DNA of 64,000 nt from Salarias fasciatus (GCF_902148845.1 NC_043755.1:6431790-6495789), one strand, 5' to 3'. Numbered from the stretch's first letter, positions 35,611 through 46,920 are shown. Made by a program: numbers and translations. Notes: generated by a model not told the origin, from the sequence alone.

Positions 35611-36736
35611 CTCTGCAGCAGCGGAGTCGACACGTCCGTCAACCGTCTTTTGTCTAATCAGATATTTTTAGTTTGTTCCACTTAACAAACCAAAATAGAC
35701 AACGATGTACAATGAACGTACCAGAACAACATCACATACGCCATACCCTCGCTAAATAGTGAAAAGAAATGGAAAAAGGGCGCAGCGGCCTAAACAGTGA
35801 AAAAGAAAGATAAACAAAAACAGAAAAGGGGAATTTTGACAGTCTTTTTGACCATCAGACTAAATGAAATCAATCCAAAACATGACAGAACATTAGGGAT
35901 TGTGAGAGCTGTGCAGATAAGTTTTTCAAGACTTCCGCTGCAGAAAACCACATATCAACATTCACTTCCTTGCCACCATATGGACTGTGTGGGGGCTTCC
36001 AGTGTTCCACAATGTTTTTTTGTTTGTTTGTTTTAGCAGCTTTTAAACCTGCCAACACTTTACGTTTCTTACATTCAGGCACTGTAAATGCAGAAAGGTG
36101 GTTCAAAAGTAAACCTGGTGTGACCACAGGTACTGCCTCTGATAGAAATGCTGCCAGTTCAGAGGCCACGCCCTGTCGGAGCTGGGTGACACAGAGCGCC
36201 TGGGATTTTCAATGTGCACGATCGACCAGCAGTGAGTTTCATAAGGCATCGTTTGCAAGGTCTTAAATAAGTCATGTGGGAAAAGTTAGAATGACTCTGC
36301 TGATGTTCGTTATAGTAGGAGGTGAGCTTAATAGAGGCCGAAACCCTTTTCTAATCAGATTCCCTCTCCGACCCCGGGACGTCCTCCCTCCACATCCAGT
36401 CCACTGGGAGTGTTTCGTATTCAGCCTCATGCTCGTCAACCATCGGAGGCTCGTCACAAAATGTTGGCTTTCAAATTAGTGTGTGAATGTGCATTTCATA
36501 GAGGTGAACTGATCAAGACAAAGAAATTTTTTTTAATTACAAAAAAAAAACAAAAATTGAACAAGCAGACATATTTGCACAAAAAAACAAAACTGCTATG
36601 TATAGTGTACTTAAAGTACAAAGTGTGTCCAGTGTTTTGTGTAAATATACAAAAGATTTTTCTATTACTGTATATTTTATTTATACCAGTAATGAAGTTT
36701 CTTTTAGATGAATTTATTTTGTATATGTTGCCAGCA

Positions 36737-36742
36737 AATAAA
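36737..36742 (+). promoter_or_regulatory. plekhg6 poly(A) signal candidate
   Basis: AATAAA follows a 1.1-kb 3' UTR after the stop at 35610. It lies only 28 bases from the AATAAA of lag3 on the other strand, marking a tight tail-to-tail boundary. Confidence 0.6.
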
Positions 36743-36769
36743 ATCTGATTTATTTCTGTAAAAACGCTC

Positions 36770-36775
36770 TTTATT
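36770..36775 (-). promoter_or_regulatory. lag3 poly(A) signal candidate
   Basis: TTTATT on the + strand gives AATAAA on the lag3 strand, about 235 bases past the lag3 stop. A second copy of the hexamer sits at 36749-36754, closer to the plekhg6 signal. Confidence 0.55.
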
Positions 36776-37009
36776 CTTTTTGTGGTCAATATGTACAGTC
36801 CATGCAAACACACAATCAAAGCGATGCAAAATATCTACAGTTGCACATCTTTCTTGACACATGAAAACGTTGCTACATCAGGTGTGAAATATATTTACAA
36901 ATTTCATGTAACGTACACTCTCCGAGCACACAGAGGGAAGAAAGATAAAGGCTTTTTACTGTAGCTTAGTGCTGTAATATTTTAAAAATATCTTCACCGT
37001 ATTTGAACT

Positions 37010-39492
37010 TTATTTTTTCACTCGGTTTCTTTGTCTCTCCTCACGCTCATTGGAGACGGTATGAACAATTGTCTCCAGCGCCGGATACTGCAAAATCCTT
37101 TTTCTCTGTAGAAAAAAAAGAAAAAAACAAACTATTATAAACAACATTTATTAAGTTGAAAGAATCTCTTTATTCACAGCCGATTCACTTAGTTCCACCA
37201 GAACTCATGATGTATCATGTTTTTTATTTTTATGTTACAACTTCAGTAAAAACACTTTTCTCGAGGAAATCTATCTTCGTACTGTGAAGCTGAATTGATA
37301 TTTTTAATTGACTAGATCTTACCCTTTGGTGGTTTTTGTACACCTGAAGCAGAATCAGCAGCAGAAACAACAGGAGGAAGCCGAGTCCGATGAATCCGAT
37401 GATAGCGGCTGGTTTTTGTGGCTCGCCAGATGATTCCTGTCTAAATAAACCAGCTGCAATAAAATAATAATAATAATAATAATAATGTTAGAATTCTACA
37501 GTATGAATTTGCACATCCCAGCATAATTTATTCTTGAGATTTAGACTTACTCATCGGTCCAATGTGGTGAGTCACATTTCCCAGAAGGCCTTTTTCTCCA
37601 TAGAACCGACAGGTCCACTGGCTCCACTTCTCCTGTGAGACGCCGCTCAGGCTCACGCTCCGTCCCTGGAGAATGGGCCCTTCTGACTCCGTGCCGTTGT
37701 GGTCGTACGCCACGGGGATCCACTCGTACCCGGTGACCTCTGTGGCGTCGCTCAGGTGGCAGGTCAGCGTCACGGAGGATCCTTCCTGCGATCGGACGAC
37801 TGAGAGGAAACACCCCCAAAAAGAACGTTTTAGCCACAAAATGCAGAAGATGCCGATCGTTTTCCTTCAAACAGAAAACACAAGAGCTTACTTTTAGCGA
37901 CAACCAGCTGCATCGTTCTGGTTAACCTCTGGCCCTGTACGGTTCCAGCACAGCTGTAGTTGCCCGCATGCTCATAGCTGACCTCGCTCAGAGAGGCAGA
38001 TTTGTCATCGGGCGTGGCGGACGCAGCGAGAGAAGAAGGGAGCTGATCCACAGCAGGTGAAAGACGAGAGCCCTGCTTCAGTTTCTGCCACGCTGAGCTC
38101 AGAGGCTTCAGATCAGGGGAGAAGACGCAGGGCAGAGTGGCTGCAGACCCCACGGCAGCATACAGCCGGGTGTTGTCTTCAGATGGCTGGACGATTCCTG
38201 GAAGACAAAGCTAAGGGTGAACACTCGCACATCACTTTTTTTTTCTTAACATTTCAAAAATCCTTCATGTTTACAATCTCACCTCGCACAGACATAGAGG
38301 CTGAAGCTTTCCCCTCTTTGCCATCATAGTTCACAACACAGGTCCACTTTCCACTCACTGACGCTTTCGCTTTAATAATACTCGCATATTTGATTGGGCT
38401 GTTGCCTTTCTGAGGCACAAACGGACTGTTGTTCAACATCCACTGCACGGAGGTTCTGCCAATCCTCGGAGTCACTCCACAACTTATAAAGACTTCCATC
38501 CCCGAGACGGGCGCCGACGGAGAGAAGGACACTGTGGAGGATGAAGGGAGACGGGGGTTCATGACATGGAAATAAAGTTTATTTAGAATCTTAGTGAGAA
38601 CACTCTGGCCTTGTGACCTCAAATGAACTCAAATGGCCATCAGTTCATGAACGTGAATATATGTGACTCTTATTTGAAAATGAACAGTTGTGAGTAACTA
38701 TTAACAATGCAAATATCCAAGTCAGAAAAAAAAGTCCAGTCCAGTTTACTGGTTTATGAAGCAGCAGCTGGACATGTGCTGGTTAAAAATGTAGAATATC
38801 ATGAAGAATTTCATGAGCTAAAATTAAGAGTAGCATTATTATTTGAATTCAATTTTGGGGGTAAATGATCTCTTTTGGTCTCTTTTCAAGTTTCTTACCT
38901 GTGATAATTCTGAGCATAACTTCGCGTTCAACATCCTGGTTCCCAAACCTCACATGGCAGACGTACAGACCTCCGTCCTCCTCTGTGACGCTGTTGATCT
39001 GCAGACTGTAATCCCCTTTGTCGAAGTAGGAGTGGGGGCACCGGATGCGCTGCAGCTGGCTCCCTCTGTTTATCCAGCTAGAGCCCCAGTACTGCAGACC
39101 GCTCTGCTGCATCCTCCAAACAGTGCTGAGGACGAAGGCGTCACAACAGTCCAGAGTCAAGAACATGAAGGTGTTTTCATTTTTCAGCGACTTTCACAGA
39201 AAAAGTTCAATTTTACCCTTTGTTTGCTTTAGTCCACAGGATGTGGGGGTTATGTTGAGTCAGAGAACTGCTCTTACAGGGTAGAACAGCCTGAGAGCCT
39301 GCTTCAACCAGCACCTCAGCTCTCTCACATCCAGCCTCTGGAGAGGAAACACATAACAACCATTACAGTGGGGAACATTTCATTAAAAGTTCATTTCAAG
39401 ACAAAATTTGTAAAAGAAGAAAAAAAAGTTACTAAGTTACCTGTGATAATAAAGGCAAGCATCCCAAGACTCAAGTACTCCAGCACCTTCAT
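37010..39492 (-). CDS. lag3: LAG3, MHC-II/FGL1-type inhibitory receptor with four Ig domains
   Basis: Eight coding exons on the minus strand (39492-39441, 39337-39217, 39125-38899, 38531-38283, 38197-37892, 37799-37551, 37453-37323, 37105-37010) join in phase to 476 residues. Residues 1-17 are a signal peptide. Ig domain 1 (18-133) is split over two exons, as in the CD4/LAG3 family, and ends DGGLYVCHVRFG. Domains 2 (134-216), 3 (217-318) and 4 (319-401) each fill one exon, with the expected Cys, Trp and Tyr-x-Cys positions (for example HAGNYSCAGTVQG in domain 3 and WSQWTCRFYG in domain 4). The transmembrane helix lies at about 418-437. The 35-residue tail contains RKRILQYPALE, matching RRFSALE of human LAG3, but lacks KIEELE and the Glu-Pro repeat. 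This tail match separates it from CD4, which has a CxC Lck clasp. The protein should restrain T-cell activation at the surface. Confidence 0.88.
37467..37485. repeat. Short (AAT)n in a lag3 intron
   Basis: A brief AAT trinucleotide run sits just upstream of the transmembrane exon acceptor of lag3. It is minor and probably without function. Confidence 0.8.
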
Positions 39493-39599
39493 TTTTTCGT
39501 CTCAGATTTAGATGAATTTTTCTTCCTCTGCTGTTCTTATTGTTTTCACGGTTTAACCTTCCTGCTGCGGTCTTTCTCTTTGTGCTCAGTTTTATCCGA

Positions 39600-39655
39600 A
39601 GTGTTACTGTGACTTGGGTTGATCGGGTTTTTATATGGGGCTGTGGTTGCTGATG
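39600..39655 (-). promoter_or_regulatory. lag3 core promoter: TATA box with adjacent RUNX-type site
   Basis: On the lag3 strand, CATATAAAA occurs at 39637-39629, about 140 bases before the ATG. Immediately upstream on that strand is GCAACCACAG (39650-39641), which contains AACCACA, the RUNX consensus core. RUNX proteins are known regulators of T-cell genes, so a TATA-driven, RUNX-influenced promoter is plausible. Only the motif match is observed. Confidence 0.45.
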
Positions 39656-39799
39656 AGGCAGGTAGGTGGAGGAGAGGAGTGTTTGGTGGTTCCTCTGCAG
39701 ATCATGTGACTTCATGACACTCCAGACTTTGATGCGGTCTGTCTTTGTCAGCCTGGAAACTGTCAGAAAGCTGTAAACAGGGAGTCCCACATCCTCCTA

Positions 39800-41680
39800 C
39801 AGATTCTCCTTTCTTTAGTCTGTTTCCTATTTCTTTTTTTTTTCTCTGTCAAAAGCCTCAATATGCATGTAAGTTTGCAAACCTTATTATGTTTAAGGCA
39901 CAAGTACATTATAGGCCCAGGTGCAATACAGAAACACTTTAGCGGTACTTTTAAATAAAATCTGTTCATTAATGAGTTTCATATGTTTTGCATAGGGGAA
40001 AATAAACGCTCATCTACACCGTAATTACTCTGCTCACCTAGCAGTAAGTGTGCATCATTGACAGATGTCTTAATGCTGAAGCTGTTTATTTGAAACTGAG
40101 AGGATAAAACTGCAACTTCCCGCCACATTGTTGGTAGTCTGTCACTTCCAGGCAGTAGCTGGTTAACGTCGCTCACTGTCATCATCGTCGTCGTCATCAT
40201 CGCGTTCTCCATCATCGTCGTCATCAACGTGCACCTTTCTGTGAATGAGGACGATATCTTATTCTGATGGATATTCATGAAAGTGAATCATCCCCTCCAT
40301 TCTCGTTTCTGTTCTCTTTCTTTTCCTTTTCGTTGGCTGATGAAACAAGCCCACGCCGATATACACACCTAATATTTATGTATGGATGAGGGGGCTGCTT
40401 AGATATGAAATGCAGGCAGCGCGTTTCGCTCCTTCATCGGTCACATTCAAATCCATTAACGCACAGGAATGACGCCGCCGGCCATGCAAGACGCCTCACA
40501 CAATCAGAAACAAGTACTTTGATCTTATATCAGTACGGGCAAACTAACATATGGTTGGTGGTGAACTGACCTCATACAGTGTACATTTTGAATTTTGAAC
40601 ACTTAACAAGTTCTCCAGGCCGCACTAATATTGAAATAGGCCTGTCCGTGGTGTATTCTGCCTTCTCCTGCTGTAGAAGATACATGGATGCACACAGAGC
40701 TGAAAGAGGGAATGATTTAGTTGCTCTAATCAGTAGAACAAAAGAGTTGAAATTAAATCTAAAGAAAAAAGTTAATCATATTATAATAAATAAATACTGA
40801 TCCAGACATGTTCTTGTGAATGTATTTCTCTTGGCGGCATTTCATGTAACTTCTGGGCGGCGGTTACTGTTTTTTCAGTCCTTTTACCTCATACATATAC
40901 CCCACATATACGCCACATTCGCCATCTGATGTGATCAAGTGCCTCAAAGTTTCACAGGATGAGGTCAGACTTGTGGCTTCAAAACAGATTTCAAAGTGTT
41001 TGTGAGCAGCTGGGGGGCTCGTGTGAGTCACTCCCTTGTTTTGATGGGGTCTGCCCTGCAGCTGATGTTTCATCGGCTCCACTGTAGCTGAGTGTGGCTT
41101 CGAGGGAACTAACAATCATGTGGAAACTATTGGGCTGTAATCTAGAATACATGCATGTTGTTATGTTAATAAGGATACAACCTGGAAAATAGTCAAATCG
41201 GGGCTCTTCTGTAGAAGTTCAACAAATGACTAGTTTGTTCCAGGGTTGAGATCTCACACTGCTCTCTGTGCTCCACTCATTGAGCTGTTTCATCCTCCAG
41301 GCTAATATTAAACCTTTCAGAACTATTGTAAGCAATACTTTGGTTTGATTTCGATAACTGGTGGCTATAATACCATATTCACAGCATGTGGGTGATGATA
41401 AATACTGTTCCACTCAGGTTTACTGGCAGAGGAAGCAGAGCACAGATGATAAGTCTGCTCTGCTGAGAAATTTCAAATTCTCATCTTATGTCAGCATTTT
41501 GTTCACGAACGCTCGAGAAAACTTGATGTGTAGCAATTTCAAAACTGAACACATGAAATTTAAGCATTTATCCAAATAATGGAGCAAATTTTCAGTTTCA
41601 TAAGAAAAATACCACGTTTAAATTATTGCAGATTTTCTTTTCAATGGTTATTGTTTACTTCCTTTTCACCTTACTTCAAT
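39800..41680. other. Intergenic spacer, no recognised feature
   Basis: No exon, RNA gene or clear mobile element was seen. A short GTC/ATC trinucleotide patch lies near 40180-40225. CD4, which lies beside LAG3 in mammals, is not present here. Confidence 0.5.
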
Positions 41681-41683
41681 GCT

Positions 41684-42367
41684 TGTAGGAAAAATGTGGT
41701 ATCTAGAGTTGAGTTCAGGGTGCGTGCACCCTGTGTGATTACAGTAACAAGCCCTACTTGCACATACGAGTACTCTGCTAACTGTGCTTAAGGTGAGAGG
41801 AATCACACGCTGGTTTGTTTGGGTAGTTTTCCACATGAAAAAAAAAGCATGAAAAAAAAAACATGCAGACAGACGTCAGTCTTTGCAGCGCTAGTTTCTT
41901 TTAGAATAACAAAACATTCCGATAGTAAGACTGAAAGTATCAAGATCTGTCATGCGCGTGCGCCTCATGCGCGCGTGTGTCTTGTTCAAACTGTTCATAT
42001 TCTGTTTCCAAAGCAGCTTTTCAATTTTCACTCTGTTGTTCTCATGAAGACAGTTTTTTGCAGTCAGTATCTTGTCCCCATTGTTTGACTGATGAGAGGA
42101 TTAAAAGCAAAATCAAACCTCAGTATTTGTAGGAAAAATGTGATATTTAGAGTTAAGTTTAAGGTGCATGCATCCTGTGTGATTACAGGAAGAAGCCCTT
42201 CTTGCACGTGTGCTATGGTTGAGGTGAGAAGAATGAAATTCGGTTTTGTTGGGTTAGTTTTCCACATGACAGCTGCCACATTAGCAAAAAAAATAAATGG
42301 AGACAAGCATCAGTCCTGCAGCAGTTGTTTCTTAGAAAATGACAAAGCCTTCCAGTACTAAGACTGA

Positions 42368-42372
<5 letters not shown>
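41684..42372 (+). repeat. Tandem duplication, two diverged copies
   Basis: Copy A (41684-41939) and copy B (42129-42372) are direct repeats about 445 bases apart. Both start GTAGGAAAAATGTG, share TGTGTGATTACAG, TTTTCCACATGA and AAGACTGAAAGT, and differ at many scattered sites. No open frame is shared, so this is non-coding. Confidence 0.75.
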
Positions 42373-42438
<66 letters not shown>

Positions 42439-42714
42439 CTCGTATTTCTATCCTTGTTGGGGCCAAATGTCCCCACAAGGATAGCAAAACGTGAAACGAC
42501 GTGCCTTGTGGGGACCTTTTTCTGGTCCTAAGTAGGAGAAACAGTGTTTTCTTGACCATGTTGTTGTTACTGAAAAAAGTAAAAGTGCAAAAATATTTCT
42601 TTAGGGTTAGGCTTTGTTGTGGTGTGGGTTAGGGTTAGGGTAAGGGTCAGGGTTAGGGGCTAGACATGAATGGGAGTCAATGGAAGGTCCCCACAAGGAT
42701 AGAAATACGAGACC

Positions 42715-42757
<43 letters not shown>
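42369..42757. mobile_element. Non-autonomous TIR element flanked by (TG)n on both sides
   Basis: A body of about 275 bases (42438-42712) is bounded by inverted ends: TCTCGTATTTCTATCCTTGT followed by TGGGG on the left, and its near-exact reverse complement on the right at 42689-42712. TG/GT repeats adjoin both ends (42369-42437, 42713-42757). Inside lies a 12-base inverted pair (GTCCCCACAAGG / CCTTGTGGGGAC, 42469-42516) and a degenerate TTAGGG-like run at 42619-42656. It has no coding capacity. The superfamily could not be assigned. Confidence 0.7.
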
Positions 42758-42758
<1 letters not shown>

Positions 42759-43077
42759 ACGCGCACAACTCTGCCATGCTCACCCAGATTGGTTTTTCAC
42801 ATTTCTCACGTACATTTTACCAAAGAAGTTTATCTAAACTTGTCAGGTTAGTCAACCAGTGTTTAGCCATCTGTCAGTAACAGTCACCTTGGCAGAAGAA
42901 CTGTGTGCCTCAAAAATGGAAAAGACCAAGGAACTCATGAACTTGGGTCATTGAACTCGACCCCATTCAATGTTTATCATTAAAAAAATAATAATTTACT
43001 TTTTTTGTTTTTGCTTCATATTTCATGGCTTTTCCTAATTTGATAAGTACAATAGATTAAGCATAACATTTTTATCA

Positions 43078-44146
43078 GTGTTCCTCTGGGGTCAGTTTGA
43101 CCCCAAACTTTTTAAATTGTGTAAAACTGATCTGCCTGTGTGTGACACTGGTTTGACCTGCCATTCCCACAGGTGAGCACTCACCCCTGCCAAAGTAGAA
43201 CTGATATTTGCCGCGCTGTGGAGGACATTGGTAGTTCATGCAAAATAAGGGAGGAGCAAACATTTTAAAGCTTTCTCCCTATTCAAATTATTCCTCAGTG
43301 TCCTCTGTGTATAGAGCAATCTGCAAGATATGAGTATCTGTCTCTCTTTATTTGAGAATGACCTCTGTAAAAAAGTTTACTGTAAGTATGTTTAAAGGTG
43401 CTGTAGGCAGGATTCAGCATCTCCGCCATCTTGCTTAGGTTTACCTAAGATTTGACCCATCTAAGATGGCGATTTGAAACCCAGCACAGCCAATCCTGTC
43501 CTGTTTTCTCTGACATCACGCCCTCACGCAAGTTAAACCCCTCCCACAAGAACGTGTGACGAATGCCCCTCGACCAATCACGGCTAGAGCCTCAGGGGCT
43601 CTTCTGATTGGTCAAAGATACCTGGAGCTGTCAAGATTCCTTTTCAGCTCAGAACAGAGACAGATGGAAACGCTGCGCCCTCGCGGTAGTGCAATTATGC
43701 TACACTCCTAAAGGATTATCAATGGATATTCTAACATTTAATCCAAAGAAAACACAGAAAAATTAGCATTGACTAGCAAAATCCTGCCTACAGCAGCTCT
43801 TTGAAAGTGCGAGTGACTTAGAGGAGAATGTCTGAGACAGAGGATTGTGTCGAGGAAGACCCTGATTTGGACTCATTCTCATCTGATTAGAGTGAGAGTG
43901 TTGACCAACCAGCACAAACGATCCCTTCCAAAAATGGGAAAATATCATGGCCCCTTTGTCCATCTGAACAGAAGGGTAGACTCAGGGCCGTCAGTGTTAT
44001 AAAGACTTGATATGCTGTCAGTTGTTTTGATGACATCAAGTCATCATTTGATTTGATGTCAAATGACACAAAAGCTTGGTCAACAATTTCCTGAAAATCA
44101 TTCTCTAAAGACAAATATCCCTGAGGTCAAATTGACCCCAAGAGCG
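43078..44146 (+). mobile_element. piggyBac-type DNA transposon relic
   Basis: The two ends carry related palindromic motifs: GGGGTCAGTTTGACCCC on the left and GAGGTCAAATTGACCCC on the right (near 44125-44141). A decayed reading frame from 43828 begins MSETEDCVEEDPDLDSFSSD, hits a stop, then continues SESVDQPAQTIPSKNGKISW. This acidic start resembles piggyBac-derived transposases. The catalytic core is absent, so it is an internally deleted relic interrupted by a MITE. Confidence 0.6.
43394..43802. mobile_element. MITE nested in the piggyBac relic
   Basis: Terminal inverted repeats of about 21 bases (AAAGGTGCTGTAGGCAGGAT on the left, ATCCTGCCTACAGCAGCTCT on the right) bound about 410 bases. 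The inner part contains inverted pairs such as CTTAGGTTTACCTAAG and CCAATCA motifs and has no coding capacity. It lies between the left end and the residual frame of the piggyBac relic, so it inserted later. Confidence 0.65.
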
Positions 44147-44149
44147 AAA

Positions 44150-45000
44150 TGTGTGAGTAATATTTGAGGGTAATAGGAGGGTATTCAACGTAACAATATT
44201 GTGAAGATGAAGCTAATGTAGGACATAATCTTAAAGATTAAGTAGTGTGATGTTGGATTCCATGGACTGCATCCATGCTGTAACAGCAAGTGTCAACCAG
44301 TGTGGGAAACATCATTCGTCAGACTCCTGCCAGTGTGCTGGGCTTACCAGAAGTCTTCAGCCAGGCCTGGTCACTCTGTGTAGTTTGAAGACTCTGGAGT
44401 TTCTCCTGATCTCCTGACATAATGTGTCTCAACTCAGCAAAATGGTACAAGAATTTGCTTCGGAAGCAGAAGCTTTAATACAAACAGAAAAGGCGTTTGA
44501 AGGAGAAGGCTAAACTCAGCCCATTGGTAAGACGGCCTGTCCAGAAATCCCAGACACTGCGGTTGGACATGCTGCCAGAAAACACGTTGGCATAGAGTTA
44601 TAGTCATCTGCCCTTGTCACAGTGCTCCCTGGCTCTGACACATGCAGCTTCATGTATGTGAAAAGCTGAAGGCTCAGTTGGTGGATGCAGATCTAACGCC
44701 CCTGCAACATAATCTGGATTTGAAACCTCTTTCATAACGACTCTTCAGATGGAGGATCTACAGCTGGATTAGACCTTAAACCAGAGACATCCACAGCAGC
44801 ATTTGAGCTTTCACCAAATGTCCTCAGTTCAGAGTCCCTGAGACCTCCCACATATTTACCTGGAAAGAGAGAAGAAAAGCTTCAGTACAAATAAAAAAAT
44901 CTGTGGCCATTTTTGTCATGGAGCTGCTTTCCAAACTTTGTCTGTTTGACAAACTCAGGGATATGACGGGAAAAAAAAATTGAAGGACCTCAGCAATGCC
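44150..45000. other. Intergenic, no recognised gene
   Basis: No coding exon or complete element could be supported in this stretch. It lies between the piggyBac relic and the 3' tail of the LINE. Confidence 0.45.
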
Positions 45001-45004
45001 ACAT

Positions 45005-46110
45005 TAAGTCAAAGTCAAAGTCAAAGTCAAAGTCAGTTTATTTGTCAAATATGCCATACATAAACACATACAGCACAAATGAAATTACAGTCCTCTCGGA
45101 CCCACGGTGCAACAAACAAATAAATAAAATAATTTACTAATAACACAGTAAAACACAGAAAAGTTCAGGCCTGAGGTCAGTGGCGGGGGGCAGAGACAGG
45201 GAGTGGGGGCAGAGCAGGGAGGGAGTTTAGCTTCCTGACTGCCTGGTGGAAAAAGCTGTCCTTGAGTCTGCTGGTTCTGGCCCGGAGGCTCCGCAGTCTC
45301 CTAGCCGACGGCAGCAGGCTGAAGAGGCTGTGGGCAGGGTGAGTGGGGTCACCTGCGATCCTGGTGGCTGTGCGGGTGAGGCGGGTGTTGTAAATAGAGG
45401 AGAGGGAGGGGAGAGAGACACCAATGATCTTCTCGGCTGCTCTCACAATGCGCTGCAGGGTCTTGCAGCAGGACACGGTGCAGGCGCCGTACCACACCGT
45501 GATGCAGCTGGTCAGGATGCTCTCTACAGTGCCTCTGTAAAAGGTGGTCATGATGGGGGTCGGGGCTCTCGCTCTTCTCAGTCTACGGAGGAAGTAGAGC
45601 CGCCGTTGAGCTGTTTTAGCCAGTGATGTGGTGTTGGTGTTCCAGGAAAGATCCTCAGAGATGTGCACACCCAGAAACTTGGTGCTGCTCACTCTCTCCA
45701 CAGCAGCACCGTTGATGGTCAGTGGAGCATGCTGGGAATGCTCTCTCCTGAAGTCCACAACAATCTCCTCCGTCTTCTCCACGTTCAGGTGGAGATTGTT
45801 GTCCTGACACCACGTGGCCAGGCGGCTCACCTCACTCCGGTAGGTTGTCTCATCGTCATTGTTGATGAGACCCACCACGGTCGTGTCATCAGCAAACTTG
45901 ATGAAGAGGTTTGAGCTGGATGAGGGTGTGCAGTCATGGGTCAGCAGAGTGAAGAGGAGGGGGCTCAGCACACATCCCTGGGGGGCCCCCGTGTTAGTAA
46001 GGTTAAGGTATGGATTTCTCTGAGAGTTCTGCTGTGTCACATGCTTTTGGAGGACCCTTCCCTTCACAAGATTTCCACACATACAAACAGACATATCGTG
46101 ATGTCCCATG
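45005..46110 (-). mobile_element. 5'-truncated Jockey-superfamily LINE (L2/CR1/Rex1-like) with reverse-transcriptase C-terminal half
   Basis: On the minus strand an open frame of 310 codons (46109-45177) encodes the reverse-transcriptase palm: NTGAPQGCVLSPLLF, then KFADDTTVVGLI with the catalytic FADD, followed by WCQDNNLHLNVEKTEEIVVD, STKFLGVHISEDLSW and the thumb region. The frame is still open over its whole retained length, which suggests a fairly recent insertion. The endonuclease and first half of the enzyme are missing, so it is a dead-on-arrival copy. The 3' end carries an AAAGTC tandem (45008-45034 as read on +). Confidence 0.85.
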
Positions 46111-46599
46111 TCAATTGTGTCAAAGAGTCATGACGATGATGAAACTTTAAAATAATGAGTACAAACCATTCATGAAAATATGTGAAGACTACAAATATAC
46201 AGCTGCACATAATTTGGTGCATTAAAGTACACATGCAAAGTGCAATAGTCAATAAAATTCTGGCGCATTTATTTTGATTTGTCTGCAGCTGCTTAATTAG
46301 ATGAAGAAATAAAGAGTACAGACAGATTTGGTTTCAAATGAGCCATAAACTGCCAGCTAGAGAAAAAAATGCTTAGATGTGTGGAAACTGTTTTCCTCTG
46401 TTTCCTAATGCTTGATGACTGTGTAGTATGCTATTTCCATTGATATTTCCATTCTATGAACACTGTTTATATTTATAAAACAAGATTTGGAAGCCCTTTT
46501 CATATCACTATTATTCTTTTCAAGGATTGCAGCCAAAGTTTATTCATCAAATACAAACATTTAAAAAAATGTTTGGCTAAAGAATACATCAGTTTTTTT

Positions 46600-46640
46600 T
46601 TTTTTGTTTTTGTTTTTTTTTTTTTTTGCTTTTTTTTTTA
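46600..46640. repeat. Poly-T rich tract
   Basis: A run of T with few interruptions lies about 100 bases before the mrpl51 promoter. It could be the tail of an eroded minus-strand retroelement, but no body was recognised. Confidence 0.6.
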
Positions 46641-46734
46641 TGTTTCCACAATGTCAGGGTGTCGCCCTCTGCTGGCAGAAAGTCGAAGCGCGAATGAGAA
46701 AGTACCGTAATGTTTGTTTTTTCTTGCGCTGCTC

Positions 46735-46920
46735 CACCGGTAATATGGCAGTATTGCGTTGCATCATGGGATATAGACCAAGATGGAGGCGCTCATTGGG
46801 AGCATGTTAAAGTGTCAATAACATTAAACAACAACATTTATCCTCTCGTAGTACGAGTATAGTTGCAGGAGGACCTTAGGGCTGGATTGGAATCAGGTTG
46901 TCGCAGCGCGTGGAAGCAGG
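46735..46920 (+). promoter_or_regulatory. mrpl51 promoter and non-coding exon 1
   Basis: A cluster of motifs typical of housekeeping mitochondrial-protein genes is present: GCATCATGGGATATAGACC and CCAAGATGGAGGCGCTC, the latter a close YY1-type match (46781-46792). A donor GAAGCAG|gtgaga follows at 46919. The coding exon is preceded by an acceptor (gttttgtag) at 47092, so a 5' UTR intron of about 170 bases is likely. No TATA box is present. Confidence 0.55.

Noticed and set aside
37010-39492. CD4 as the identity of the four-Ig gene
   Set aside because: The tail lacks the CxC Lck-binding motif and matches the basic-x-ALE motif of LAG3.
42619-42656. TTAGGG-like units as a possible interstitial telomere
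   Set aside because: Too short and degenerate, and enclosed by the inverted ends of a mobile element, so they belong to that element.
42213-42880. Thr-His and Cys-Val repeat frames
   Set aside because: Translation of TG/CA microsatellites flanking the TIR element.
45246-46133. Plus-strand frames over the LINE
   Set aside because: Antisense shadows of the minus-strand reverse-transcriptase frame.
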